Shown here in pieces: positions 54,133 through 63,193 of a stretch of DNA of 64,000 bases; the first letter of the stretch is position 1, and every line of letters starts with the position of its first letter. Location: assembly GCF_000617845.2 (NCBI RefSeq), contig NZ_DF820425.1, positions 2,531,725 through 2,595,724 of the forward strand, given 5' to 3'. Under the pieces are notes generated by a model that was not told the origin of the DNA, did no database searches, and worked only from the letters and a program-made list of their open reading frames with translations. Source of the DNA: Bradyrhizobium sp. DOA9. GTDB lineage: Bacteria > Pseudomonadota > Alphaproteobacteria > Rhizobiales > Xanthobacteraceae. The translations under genes were made by a program, and so were the position numbers.

Positions 54133-55035
54133 CTACTCCTTCACCGCACCCGTCAGCGAAGAGACGTAGTAATCCACGAACAGCGAGTAGAAGATCGCGA
54201 CCGGCAGCGAGCCGAGCAGCGAGCCCGCCATCAGCGCGCCCCATTGGTAGACGTCGCCGGTGACCAGCTCGGTCAGGATCGCGACCGGCACGGTCTTGTT
54301 GGCGCCGCTCTGGATGAAGGCCAGCGCGTAGATGAACTCGTTCCAGGACAGCGTGAAGGAGAAGATGCCGGCCGAGATCAGCCCGGGCACGGCGAGCGGC
54401 AGCGTGATCCGGCGCAGGATCTGCAGGCGCGTGGCGCCGTCGACCAGCGCGCACTCCTCGAGCTCGTAGGGGATCGACTTGAAATAGCCGATCAGGAGCC
54501 AGGTGCAGAACGGCACCAGGAAGGTCGGATAGACCAGGATCAGGGCCAGCGGCGAGTCGAACAGGCCGAACTGCACGACGACGGTCGCGAGCGGAATGAA
54601 CAGGATCGACGGCGGCACCAGATAGGCGAGATAGATGCCGAGGCCGACATAGGGACTGCCGCGGAAGCGCAGGCGCTCGATCGCGTAGGCCGCCAGCGTA
54701 GACGCGATCAGCGACAGCGTGGTCGAGCCGATCGCGACCATCATCGTCGTCTTCAGCCATTGCGGATAGGAGGTGTTGAACAACAGATGCTTGATGTGCG
54801 CCAGCGTCGGCGAGGAGATCCAGAACGGGTTGTTGTCCTTGTAATTCATCAGCTCCGCGTTCGGCTTGAACGAGGTGATCGCCATCCAGTAGAACGGAAA
54901 CAGCAGGATCAGCACGAAGCAGCCGAGCGGCAGATAGATCATCATCAGCCGCCGCAGCCCGGAATCCCAGGCCATGGTATCGGGCGGCGCCTTCGCGTCG
55001 GCGACGGTGGAGCTTTGCGCGACGGTGTCAGTCAT
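54133..55035 (-). CDS. sugar-type ABC importer permease (MalG-like), system 2
   Basis: A 300-residue inner-membrane permease with six spans. The EAA loop is LEECALVDGATRLQILRRIT, and the C-terminus SSLTGAVKE is typical. Its start overlaps the preceding permease stop by eight bases. It belongs with the binding protein at 56109 and lacks a nearby ATPase gene. Confidence 0.9.
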   Translation of the reverse strand: MTDTVAQSSTVADAKAPPDTMAWDSGLRRLMMIYLPLGCFVLILLFPFYWMAITSFKPNAELMNYKDNNPFWISSPTLAHIKHLLFNTSYPQWLKTTMMVAIGSTTLSLIASTLAAYAIERLRFRGSPYVGLGIYLAYLVPPSILFIPLATVVVQFGLFDSPLALILVYPTFLVPFCTWLLIGYFKSIPYELEECALVDGATRLQILRRITLPLAVPGLISAGIFSFTLSWNEFIYALAFIQSGANKTVPVAILTELVTGDVYQWGALMAGSLLGSLPVAIFYSLFVDYYVSSLTGAVKE

Positions 55036-55984
55036 TGGCCTCTCCCTGCTGCCATTTGCGGCGCGCCAGGCCGAAATAGGAGAACAGTGTCGCGAACACC
55101 AGGAACGGGATCATCGACACCGCGATCGCCGCGCCTTCGCCGAGCTCGCCGCCGGCAATGCCGCGCTGGAACGCCAGCGTCGCCAGCAAATGGGTCGAGT
55201 TCACCGGGCCGCCGCGGGTAATGGCGTAGACCAGCTGGAAGTCGGTGAAGGTGAAGATGATCGAGAACGTCATGACGATGGCGAGGATCGGCATCATCAT
55301 CGGAAAGGTGATGTAGCGAAAGCGCTGCCAGGCGCTGGCCCCGTCCAGCATCGCGGCTTCATAAAGCGAGGGCGAGATGGTCTGCAGGCCGGCCAGCAGC
55401 GATATCGCGACGAAGGGAATGCCGCGCCAGATGTTGGCGGCGATCAGCGAGAACCGCGCCGGCCAGGGCGAGCCGAGGAAGTCGATATTGCTCGACTTCC
55501 AGTGCAGAACGTCGACCAGGAGGTACGAGATGATCGAGAACTGCGGATCGTAGATCCACCAGAACGCCAGTGCCGAGAGCACCGTCGGCACGATCCAGGG
55601 CAGCAGCACGATGGCGCGCAGCAGGCTCTTGAACGGGAAATGGTTGTTGAGCAGCAGCGCGAGCCAGAAGCCGAGCGCGAACTTTCCGAACGTCGCGATC
55701 GCCGTGTAGAACACACTGTAGAACACCGCGTTCCACCACAGGGGATCGGTGAGCAGGTACTGGAAGTTCTCGAGCCCGACGAAGATGCCGCGCCGGCCGA
55801 TCGTGGTGTCGGTGAAGGCGAGCCAGATGCCGAGGCCGAGCGGATAGGTCAGGAACACGGAGAGCAGCCCCAGCGCGGGCGCAAGGCACATCGCGATCAG
55901 GAACGGCTTGCAGTCGAACAGCCGCACGATCCAGTTCGGCTGCCGTTGCGCCAGCGCGTGGGAGGAGAGGGTGGTCACGGACAT
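55028..55984 (-). CDS. sugar-type ABC importer permease (MalF-like), system 2
   Basis: A 318-residue permease with six spans. The EAA loop is YEAAMLDGASAWQRFRYITF, and FTDFQLVYAITRGGPVNST is the usual segment before the last spans. It is separated from the binding protein gene by a palindromic repeat, which may lower its expression relative to the binding protein. Confidence 0.9.
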   Translation of the reverse strand: MSVTTLSSHALAQRQPNWIVRLFDCKPFLIAMCLAPALGLLSVFLTYPLGLGIWLAFTDTTIGRRGIFVGLENFQYLLTDPLWWNAVFYSVFYTAIATFGKFALGFWLALLLNNHFPFKSLLRAIVLLPWIVPTVLSALAFWWIYDPQFSIISYLLVDVLHWKSSNIDFLGSPWPARFSLIAANIWRGIPFVAISLLAGLQTISPSLYEAAMLDGASAWQRFRYITFPMMMPILAIVMTFSIIFTFTDFQLVYAITRGGPVNSTHLLATLAFQRGIAGGELGEGAAIAVSMIPFLVFATLFSYFGLARRKWQQGEAND

Positions 55985-56020
55985 TAGTGTGTTGTCCTGT
56001 TCTAGGCTTTCACCACGTCG

Positions 56021-56102
56021 TCATTGCGAGGAGCGAAGCGACGAAGCAATCCAGGCTGTAGCTGCGGGGACGGACTGGATTGCTTCGCTTCGCTCGCAAT
56101 GA
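56021..56102. repeat. palindromic repeat inside ABC operon 2
   Basis: Imperfect arms TCATTGCGAGGAGCGAAGCG... and ...CGCTTCGCTCGCAATGA enclose a short loop. This is a repeat common in bradyrhizobial genomes. It lies between the binding protein stop (56109) and the first permease start (55984), where such hairpins often stabilise the upstream message. Confidence 0.85.
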
Positions 56103-56108
56103 CGGTCT

Positions 56109-57449
56109 CTACCGCTGCCGCCGGAAGTAGCGTTTGCAGCGCTGCTCGGCTTCGGCGGCCGCGGCCTCCGGCGTCGCTGCACCGGTGGCGACGGAGGCGA
56201 ACATCTGAACCGTGACATAGTCCGCCCGCACCGCACCGGTCGCCGTCGATATCGGACCTTTATAGCCGGCGTAGTAGCCGTTGTTCATGGTGTTCTTGAA
56301 GATTGCGACCTTCGGATCACCTGACCACACTTTCGCGTCGGCATAGGCTGCGAGCGGCTGCGACCAGTAGCCGCTATTGGCGTTGAGCCAAGGCTCGTAC
56401 TGCTCCTTCTCCAGCATGAATTGCAGGAATGCCTTCGCTGCGTTCGGATACGGGCTGTGCTTGAATACCATTGCGTTTAGCGTCAGGCCGGACATCGGCG
56501 GGGCCGGCGCAAAGAACTTCGGCAACAACTGATGCTCCGAATCTTCGGCGATGGCGGCGGTCGCCGGATCGTTCTTCAACGAGAAGTACAAGGACACCCC
56601 GTTTGCCGTCAGCGCGATTTCCTGGGAAGAATAGGCGCGATTGTTGCTGACGTCGTTCCAGGAGGGCGTGCCGGCGATGAATGTCGGGTAAAGCTGCTTC
56701 ACGAAGTTCAGTGCCGCGATCGTCTCCTTGCTGTTGATTGTGACATTGCCCTCCTCGTCGAGCAACGCCGCGTTGTGCGCCCACATCATCCAGTCCGCAA
56801 AGCCGTTTCCGTCGCCCACCGCGTTGCCCAGTGCGAAGCCGGCTGGCTTGCCCGCCTGCTGAAGCTTCTTGCAGAGATCGAGGAAGCCGGCTGAATCTTC
56901 CGGAGCCTTGTCGAATCCGACGGATTTAAGAATAGACTTGCGATAGATCAGGGGGCCAGCGGTGGCGCCGAACGGCAGCCCGATCCAGGTGTCGCTCTTG
57001 GCCTTCCGACCATAGGTCTTCGCAAGAGTCAGCCAGCCGCCATACTTCTTGCCGAGATAATCGGCGATGTCGGTGAGCTCGATCAGCTTGTCGATGTAAA
57101 TGTGAGGCGCGTCGGAGAAGCCGATGATGATGTCGGGGCCGGCGCCGGAATTCGAGGTCACCGCGGTCTGCTGGTTGATGTCTTCCCAGCCGACGAAGTC
57201 GACCTTGACCTCGACCCCGGTATCCTTGGTGAATTTCGCGGCATTGGCGCGGAACACGTCCTCGTCCGCCTGGACGAAGCGCACCGGGCGCAGCATGCGC
57301 AAGGACGCGCCCTTTTCGATGTCGAGCTTGGGTGCCGGGACGTCGGCAGCCTTGATGTTGGATGTTTGCGCTGCAGCACCGGTGGCTGCGAGCGTTGCAG
57401 CGGACAGGCCCAGCGCCAAGGCATCACGACGTGTGATGTCGTTCCTCAT
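56109..57449 (-). CDS. extracellular sugar-type ABC binding protein, system 2
   Basis: A 446-residue periplasmic protein with a Tat signal (ITRRDALALGLSAATLAATG) and a family 1 solute-binding fold (AAKFTKDTGVEVKVDFVGW, GPDIIIGFSDAPHIYI). GGAGGT lies just before ATG 57449. The substrate is unknown. It lies behind a D-2-hydroxyacid dehydrogenase gene (87 bases), which may point to a sugar acid or a related compound. Confidence 0.9.
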   Translation of the reverse strand: MRNDITRRDALALGLSAATLAATGAAAQTSNIKAADVPAPKLDIEKGASLRMLRPVRFVQADEDVFRANAAKFTKDTGVEVKVDFVGWEDINQQTAVTSNSGAGPDIIIGFSDAPHIYIDKLIELTDIADYLGKKYGGWLTLAKTYGRKAKSDTWIGLPFGATAGPLIYRKSILKSVGFDKAPEDSAGFLDLCKKLQQAGKPAGFALGNAVGDGNGFADWMMWAHNAALLDEEGNVTINSKETIAALNFVKQLYPTFIAGTPSWNDVSNNRAYSSQEIALTANGVSLYFSLKNDPATAAIAEDSEHQLLPKFFAPAPPMSGLTLNAMVFKHSPYPNAAKAFLQFMLEKEQYEPWLNANSGYWSQPLAAYADAKVWSGDPKVAIFKNTMNNGYYAGYKGPISTATGAVRADYVTVQMFASVATGAATPEAAAAEAEQRCKRYFRRQR

Positions 57450-57535
57450 CAGTACCTCCCTATGATGTCTCCCTTCCCGGCGTTGATCGCCGGTGAAGGG
57501 CCGTTTCGGTCGAAGGCGCTTGTTGCGCCGGCCGC

Positions 57536-58579
57536 CTAGCTGTTCGGCCCGCGATCCATGCTGACGGGCTGCCAGCGGCGGAGCGCGGTGTTCTGCAGCA
57601 CCGACGGATTGACGCAGCTTACCGGCCACATGCCCTGGAGCACCAGTGACAATTCGTAGCCCACCCGGCGCTTGCGCGCCTCGTCGAACCGTGCCGAGGC
57701 CGAGGCGACATGGGCGGTCAGGGTCACGTGCTCCATGCCGAGCAGGGGATTGTTGTGCGAGGGCGGTTCCTTTTCCAGCACGTCGAGGGCGGCGTGCGCG
57801 ATCCAGCCCTCCTGCAGCGCCTTGATCAGGCTCTCCTCGTCCACCGTGGCGCCGCGGCCGGTGTTGATGAAGATCGAGCCTTTCTTCATCTGCCGGAAGT
57901 GCTTCTCGGTCAGCATGTGATGCACCTCCGGCCGTGCAGGGGCGTGCATCGAGACGAAGTCGGATTGCGACAGCACCTCGTTCAGCGTCGCCGGGATCAC
58001 GCCGTGGTCGTACATCAGCGTTTCCTGGATGAAGGGATCATAGGCCATCATGCGCAGGCCGAAGGGCGCTGCCCGCTTGGCGACCGCGCGCGCGACGCGG
58101 CCGAACGAGATGAAGCCGAGCGTCTGGCCCATCAGCCTCGGGATCTTCAGCAGCGCCGGCCGGCCCTCGGCCCAGCGGCCGTCGCGTACCATGCGGTCCT
58201 GCTCGACCAGGCGGCGGAAGCCCGCGAGCAGCAGCATCATGGCGTGGTCGGCGACCTCCTCGATGAAGGTGTCGGGGATGTTGGTGACCGGAATGCCGCG
58301 CGCGGTGGCGGCCTTGACGTCGACGCTGTCGACGCCGACCGAGCCAAGCGTGATGACCTTGCAGCTCTCGAGCGCGTCGATGATCGACTTGGTGATCGGG
58401 ATGCCCTTGGCGTAGATCGCGTCGGCGTTCTTCGCGGCGGCGATGAACCCGGCCTCGTCGGCGGGCGCCTCGACGATCTCGGCATCGATCGGATCGAGCG
58501 CCTCGCGCTCGTAGGAATAATCGCTGCCCGCGACCGTGAAGCTCGCACCCTTCGGCGTCACCACCCTGTATTTCGGCAT
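57536..58579 (-). CDS. D-2-hydroxyacid dehydrogenase family protein
   Basis: A 347-residue NAD(P)-dependent dehydrogenase. VITLGSVGVDSVDVKAATARG, INTGRGATVDEESLI (substrate-binding Arg) and LDVLEKEPP (Glu) match the family, and the catalytic His is in LTAHVASAS. The nucleotide-binding turn reads GFISFGRVARA, where the usual GxGxxG has Ser and Ala at two Gly positions. It is the first gene of the operon with ABC system 2, so it may act on the imported compound. Confidence 0.88.
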   Translation of the reverse strand: MPKYRVVTPKGASFTVAGSDYSYEREALDPIDAEIVEAPADEAGFIAAAKNADAIYAKGIPITKSIIDALESCKVITLGSVGVDSVDVKAATARGIPVTNIPDTFIEEVADHAMMLLLAGFRRLVEQDRMVRDGRWAEGRPALLKIPRLMGQTLGFISFGRVARAVAKRAAPFGLRMMAYDPFIQETLMYDHGVIPATLNEVLSQSDFVSMHAPARPEVHHMLTEKHFRQMKKGSIFINTGRGATVDEESLIKALQEGWIAHAALDVLEKEPPSHNNPLLGMEHVTLTAHVASASARFDEARKRRVGYELSLVLQGMWPVSCVNPSVLQNTALRRWQPVSMDRGPNS

Positions 58580-58831
58580 TCTCTGCTCCCGATTGGTTTC
58601 TTGTCGTGGCCCGCCTCGACGAGCGGGCCTTTGCGTCTTTTACGCGAAATCGGGACGGGTGCGTACAATTCACGGTTGTCTTGAACGAGGTATATTTCCG
58701 CTTTTCCGTGCAAGGTCGGGGCTTCTACGGAGGCACGTAAGGAACTTGCTAAGGCCTGCGCCACTAAGACTTGATTCGAATTTGATCGATCTCGTCGTGC
58801 GCCCGTACCTCATTATTGCCGGAGCTAACCT

Positions 58832-60517
58832 GTGAAGTTGAGCAATCTGAAGATCGCCCCGAAGCTTGGCATTCTCGTCGGCGTCATGCTGTTCGGGCTC
58901 TGCATCTCCGGAGTTCTCGCCGGCTATCTGATGAAGCGCGAGATGGTGAATGCGCGCATCGACCAGGCCAAGGCGATCGTCGAGCTGGCGCGTAACTATG
59001 CCGCCGCGTTGAAGAAGCGCGTCGATGCCGGCGAGATGACGAAGGACGCCGCGATGGCCGAGCTTCGCCGCTATGGCAACGCGATGACCTACGACAAGGG
59101 TGCGGGCTACCTGTTCGGCACGTCCTATGACGGTCTCACCCAGCTTGCGCCCGATCCGAAGGTGATCGGCACCAACCGAATGGACGTCGTGACCAACGGC
59201 CGCAAGCTGTCGCTGGAATTGATGAACGGCGTCAAGGCCAACGGCGAGATTCTGCTTCACTATGAATATATGAAACCCGGCCAGGAGATTCCGATCCGCA
59301 AGATCGGTTACGCCGTCGCGGTCCCCGGCTTCGACATGTATCTCGGCACCGGCGCCTATCTGGATGACATCGACGCCAAGATGGGCCCGGTCTACTGGCT
59401 GCTCGGCCTCGCGGTGCTCGGCATCGTCATCGTTGCCGGCAGTGTCGCCTGGATGATCGGCCGCAGCATCAGTGCTCCGCTCGGGCTGCTCGGCACCCGG
59501 ATGCGGGAGCTGGCCGACGGCAGGCTCGAAGGCGACATCCCCGGCGTCGGCCGCGGCGACGAGGTCGGCGCGATGGCGGCGACCGTGCAGATTTTCAAGG
59601 ACAATTCGGTGCGCATCCGCGACCTCGAGAGGACCGAGGCGGACGCCAAGGAACGCGTCGCGGCGGAACGCCGCAGCGCCATGGAGGAGATCGCCAACGA
59701 CTTCGAGCGCAGCGTCAACGGCATCGTCCGCTCGGTCTCTTCGGCCGCAGCCGGCATGCAGACCACGGCGCAATCGATGACAGCGACCGCCAGCGATGCC
59801 TCCTCGCGCGCGGCGACCGTCGGCGCCGCCTCGCAGAAGGCGTCCGGCAATGTCGGCACCGTTGCAGCCGCCGCCGAAGAGCTGTCGAGCTCGGTTGCGG
59901 AAATCTCCCGCCAGGTGACGCGCTCGACCGAAGTTGCAAGCCGTGCCGTCAGCGATGCCGAGCGCACCAACGCCACGGTGCAGGAGCTCTCCACCGGAGC
60001 CGAGAAGATCGGCGAGGTGGTCAAGCTCATTCACTCGATCGCGGCGCAGACCAACCTGCTCGCGCTCAACGCCACCATCGAGGCGGCGCGCGCCGGCGAG
60101 TCCGGCCGCGGCTTCGCCGTGGTCGCCTCCGAGGTCAAGGCGCTCGCCAACCAGACGGCGAAGGCGACCGAGGAGATCTCCGCCCAGGTCGTGGCGATGC
60201 AGACCTCGACCAGCGACGCGGTGGCGGCCATCTCCGGCATCACCCAGACGATCGCCGAGATGAGCGAGATCACCGCCGGCATTTCCGCATCGATCGAGCA
60301 GCAGGGCGAGGCGACGCGCGAGATCGCCCGTAACATCCAGTCGGTCGCGGCTGGCTCGAGCGAGATCAACGCCCATATCGGCAGCGTCACCTCGGCCGCG
60401 GAAGCGACCGGCAGCGCGGCCGGCGACGTGCTCACCAACGCCCGCGAGCTGGACACCCAGTCCGGCGCCCTGCGCAACGCAGTGGACGGCTTCCTCGCCA
60501 AGGTCCGCGCGGCGTAA
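58832..60517 (+). CDS. methyl-accepting chemotaxis protein with Cache domain
   Basis: A 561-residue chemoreceptor. Two membrane spans (about residues 12-32 and 188-210) enclose a periplasmic single Cache (sCache_2-like) domain ([40 protein letters not shown]). A HAMP domain (about 210-265) and the signalling domain follow, with [20 protein letters not shown] as the CheA/CheW contact tip. GTG at 58832 is the start, with GGAG eight bases upstream. Ligands of such Cache domains are often organic acids; none is known here. Confidence 0.93.
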   Translation: MKLSNLKIAPKLGILVGVMLFGLCISGVLAGYLMKREMVNARIDQAKAIVELARNYAAALKKRVDAGEMTKDAAMAELRRYGNAMTYDKGAGYLFGTSYDGLTQLAPDPKVIGTNRMDVVTNGRKLSLELMNGVKANGEILLHYEYMKPGQEIPIRKIGYAVAVPGFDMYLGTGAYLDDIDAKMGPVYWLLGLAVLGIVIVAGSVAWMIGRSISAPLGLLGTRMRELADGRLEGDIPGVGRGDEVGAMAATVQIFKDNSVRIRDLERTEADAKERVAAERRSAMEEIANDFERSVNGIVRSVSSAAAGMQTTAQSMTATASDASSRAATVGAASQKASGNVGTVAAAAEELSSSVAEISRQVTRSTEVASRAVSDAERTNATVQELSTGAEKIGEVVKLIHSIAAQTNLLALNATIEAARAGESGRGFAVVASEVKALANQTAKATEEISAQVVAMQTSTSDAVAAISGITQTIAEMSEITAGISASIEQQGEATREIARNIQSVAAGSSEINAHIGSVTSAAEATGSAAGDVLTNARELDTQSGALRNAVDGFLAKVRAA

Positions 60518-60535
60518 ATTCTTGCACTGAATTCG

Positions 60536-60627
60536 TAGGGTGGGCAAAGACGCGAAGCGTCGTGCCCACCTTTCTTATTCGGTTCGTCGCGACGTCTCCG
60601 TGGGCACGCTTCGCTTTGCCCACCCTA
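60536..60627. repeat. palindromic repeat between chemoreceptor and Bug gene
   Basis: Arms TAGGGTGGGCAAAG...GTGCCCAC and GTGGGCAC...CTTTGCCCACCCTA pair over most of their length. It is a repeat widespread in rhizobial genomes and lies between two convergent stop codons, where it may end transcription in both directions. Confidence 0.85.
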
Positions 60628-60657
60628 GGAGAGCCGCGTCAGCGACACGACACCGCC

Positions 60658-61635
60658 CTACTGCTTCTCGATCTTCGCGTTGGTGATCAGCTTCTCCCAC
60701 AGCACCAGCTGCTCGTTCACGAAGGTGCCGAGTTGCTCCGGCGTGCCGGAGAAGGCGTCCATGCCGAGCGTGGCGAGCTTGGCCTTGATCTCCGGGTTCT
60801 CGATGATCTTGCGGATCTCGGTGTTGAGCCGGGTCACGATCTCCTTCGGCATGCCGGCCGGGCCGAAATAGCCCTGCCAGGACGAGATGTCGAAGTCCGG
60901 CACGCCGGCCTCCTGCATCGAGGGCAGGTGCGGCACCAGCGGCGAGCGGTTCTTGGTGGTGACCGCGAGCGCGCGCAGGGCGTTGCCGTTGACGTGGGGC
61001 AGGCCGGTCAGGATGTCGACGAACATCATCGAGACGCGTCCGCCCATGACGTCGTTGAGCGCCGGCGGCGAGCTCTTGTAGGGCACGTGCAAGAGGTCGA
61101 GCCCGGCATTGTGCGCGAAGGTCGCGCCCGACACGATCGCCGAGGACGAGCCCGAGGCGTAGCTCAGCTTGCCCGGATTGGCCTTGCCATAGGCCACCAG
61201 CTCTCCGACCGTCTTGGCCGGCACTTCGGGATTGATGACCAGCATGAAGGGCAGATCGCCGGTGCGGGCGATCGGGGTGAAATCCTTGACCGGATCGTAA
61301 GTGAGACTCTTGAGCAGATAGGGATTGGCCGAATGCGTGGTGTTGGTCGTCACCAGCAGCGTGTAGCCGTCGGGAGCGGCCTTCGCGACAAAAGTCGCGG
61401 CAAGCATGCCGTTGGCCCCCGCCTTGTTCTCGATCACGATGGGAACGCCGAGCGCCTGCGACAGATGCTGCGAGATCAGCCGGGTCGTGGTGTCGGTGCC
61501 GCTGCCCGCCGCGAACGGCAGCACAAGCGTGATGTTGCGGCTGGGGTAGGTGTCGGCGTGAGCGGTGGATGCTGCCGTGAGGCAAAGCGCGGCCGCGGCG
61601 ACGGTCCGCAGGTTCCGAATCAGCCCTGAAATCAT
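60658..61635 (-). CDS. Bug family periplasmic solute-binding protein
   Basis: A 325-residue TctC/Bug protein with a signal peptide ending near STAHA. YPSRNITLVLPFAAGSGTDTT, ENKAGANGMLAATFVAKA and DPVKDFTPIART are family signatures. Such proteins bind carboxylates and work with a TctAB carrier, but no tctAB genes are nearby, so it is an orphan. ATG at 61635 has GAGGGA about ten bases upstream and places the signal peptide properly. Confidence 0.92.
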   Translation of the reverse strand: MISGLIRNLRTVAAAALCLTAASTAHADTYPSRNITLVLPFAAGSGTDTTTRLISQHLSQALGVPIVIENKAGANGMLAATFVAKAAPDGYTLLVTTNTTHSANPYLLKSLTYDPVKDFTPIARTGDLPFMLVINPEVPAKTVGELVAYGKANPGKLSYASGSSSAIVSGATFAHNAGLDLLHVPYKSSPPALNDVMGGRVSMMFVDILTGLPHVNGNALRALAVTTKNRSPLVPHLPSMQEAGVPDFDISSWQGYFGPAGMPKEIVTRLNTEIRKIIENPEIKAKLATLGMDAFSGTPEQLGTFVNEQLVLWEKLITNAKIEKQ

Positions 61636-61733
61636 GTGTGGTCGTTCCCTCTTTTTGGTTGGCGGGGAACCTACCTTGTCCAAAGCGGAATCGGAAGATG
61701 GCTATAGGTCGTGGATGCGTCCGTGCCGCGGAA

Positions 61734-62669
61734 TTACTTCTTCGCCGAGCCCCGGCGCGATGCAAGCACGACGCCGGCGAGCACCAGCGCGTAACCGATC
61801 AGGTGGAACGGCTGGAGCTTTTCACCCAGCAGCAGGATCGCCAGCGCCGAGCCGAACACCGGCACCAGATGGAAGAACGGCGCCGCCCGGTTCGGCCCGA
61901 TCAGCGCCACGCCGCGGTTGAAGAAGAGATAGGCGAGGGTGGAGGGAAAGATCAGGATGTAGCCCAGCGTCGCCAGCGTGATCGCGTCGAATTGCAGCAC
62001 GGCCCCGCTCGCCGCCTCCCAGATCGCCGTCGGCAGCAGCATCGTCGCGCCGCAGCAGGTGGTGAAGGACAGGAAGGAGAGCTGGTGGATCTTCGGCCGG
62101 CGCGGGATGAAGGCCGAATAGAGCCCGAACGCCACCAGCGAGGAGGCGAACATGATGTCGCCCCTGTTGAAGCTGATGCTTGCCAGCGCCGCGAGGTCGC
62201 CGCGCAGGATGATGATCAGCACGCCGAGCAGCGAGATCGCGATGCCGCCGAGCTGCGCGGCGGTCAGCCGCACGCCGAACAGCACCAGCGACCACAGCGC
62301 CACGAACAACGGACCCGCCGACTGGATCAGCAGCGCATTCAGCGCCTCGGTGTATTGCAGTGCCCAGTACGAGATCGCGTTGTTGAAGGCGAAGCCGACC
62401 AGCGACAGGAACAGCATCAGGGGCATGCTCTGGCGCAACGCAGGCCAGTCGCGCTTCAGATGCGGCCAGGCGAACGGCAGCAGGATCAGGAACACGCCGA
62501 ACCAGCGGATCGTGGTGATCGTCAGCGGCGGCACATGCGCGCCGACATGGCGCGCGAGCACGATGTTGCCGGCCCAGAACAGCGAGCTCAGGCTGAGCAG
62601 CAGATAAGGCTGGTTGTTGAGCCAGCTGGCCGGATTGGCGGCCGGAGGCGCGGGCGAAGCGGTCGTCAT
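61734..62669 (-). CDS. DMT family (EamA) exporter, copy 1
   Basis: A 311-residue membrane protein with ten spans arranged as two EamA repeats (LLSLSSLFWAGNIVLARHVG and MFASSLVAFGLYSAFI). Members export amino acids or metabolites. It is a close paralog of the gene at 63194, sharing long stretches such as NRAAPFFH and LAYL-FNRGV. A DUF1330 gene lies between the two copies on the other strand. Confidence 0.9.
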   Translation of the reverse strand: MTTASPAPPAANPASWLNNQPYLLLSLSSLFWAGNIVLARHVGAHVPPLTITTIRWFGVFLILLPFAWPHLKRDWPALRQSMPLMLFLSLVGFAFNNAISYWALQYTEALNALLIQSAGPLFVALWSLVLFGVRLTAAQLGGIAISLLGVLIIILRGDLAALASISFNRGDIMFASSLVAFGLYSAFIPRRPKIHQLSFLSFTTCCGATMLLPTAIWEAASGAVLQFDAITLATLGYILIFPSTLAYLFFNRGVALIGPNRAAPFFHLVPVFGSALAILLLGEKLQPFHLIGYALVLAGVVLASRRGSAKK

Positions 62670-62762
62670 GGGCGTTGCATGCGAGCTTGCGCCGGATCGC
62701 CGTCATGGCACAAGTCACGGCACCGCAATGCTACAATGCAGCCGAGCCTTGAGGAGGTGCCA

Positions 62763-63164
62763 TTGACGGTCAATATGTTGAACATCGAGGGCCTGGAGCG
62801 GCTCGATCCGAATGCGCCGGTGGTGATGCTGAACCTGATGCGCTTCCACGCGCGCTCGCGCGACGGCAACGGGTCGGGTTGGGACGCGTATTTGCGCTAC
62901 AGCGCGATCACGGTGCCGATGATCAAGGCGCGCGGCGGCACGCTGCTCTGGACCGGCGAAGCCAAGGCGGTCGCACTCGGTCCGCACGCGGGCAACGATT
63001 GGGACTTCGTCGCGCTGGTCCATTACCCGGCGGTCTCGGCCTTTCTCGACATGATGACCTCGGAAACCTACGAGCGCGAAGCCGATCCGCATCGCGCGAG
63101 CGCCTGCGCCGAGCACGTGATCATCGCGACGAGCGAGGCCTACAGCAAGTTCAAGATGAAGTAA
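62763..63164 (+). CDS. DUF1330 family protein
   Basis: A 133-residue protein with a ferredoxin-like (dimeric alpha-beta barrel) fold. NAPVVMLNLMRFHARSRDG and WDFVALVHYPAVSAFLDMM match DUF1330. TTG at 62763 is chosen because the strong GAGGAGGT stands four bases upstream; the next ATG (62775) lies too far from it. The role is unknown. It sits between two EamA exporters read in the opposite direction. Confidence 0.8.
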   Translation: MTVNMLNIEGLERLDPNAPVVMLNLMRFHARSRDGNGSGWDAYLRYSAITVPMIKARGGTLLWTGEAKAVALGPHAGNDWDFVALVHYPAVSAFLDMMTSETYEREADPHRASACAEHVIIATSEAYSKFKMK

Positions 63165-63193
63165 GCAAGAGCGGAGCCGCGCTGGTAGCGGCC

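Noticed and set aside
58608..58629. GGCCCGC/GCGGGCC hairpin followed by T-rich bases on the plus strand
   Set aside because: No plus-strand gene ends before it. It lies in the leader of the minus-strand dehydrogenase, so a terminator role is unsupported.
61638..62762. Upstream extension of the DUF1330 frame
   Set aside because: The extension is antisense to the EamA gene and Gln/Arg-rich. The strong ribosome site just before TTG 62763 marks the real start.
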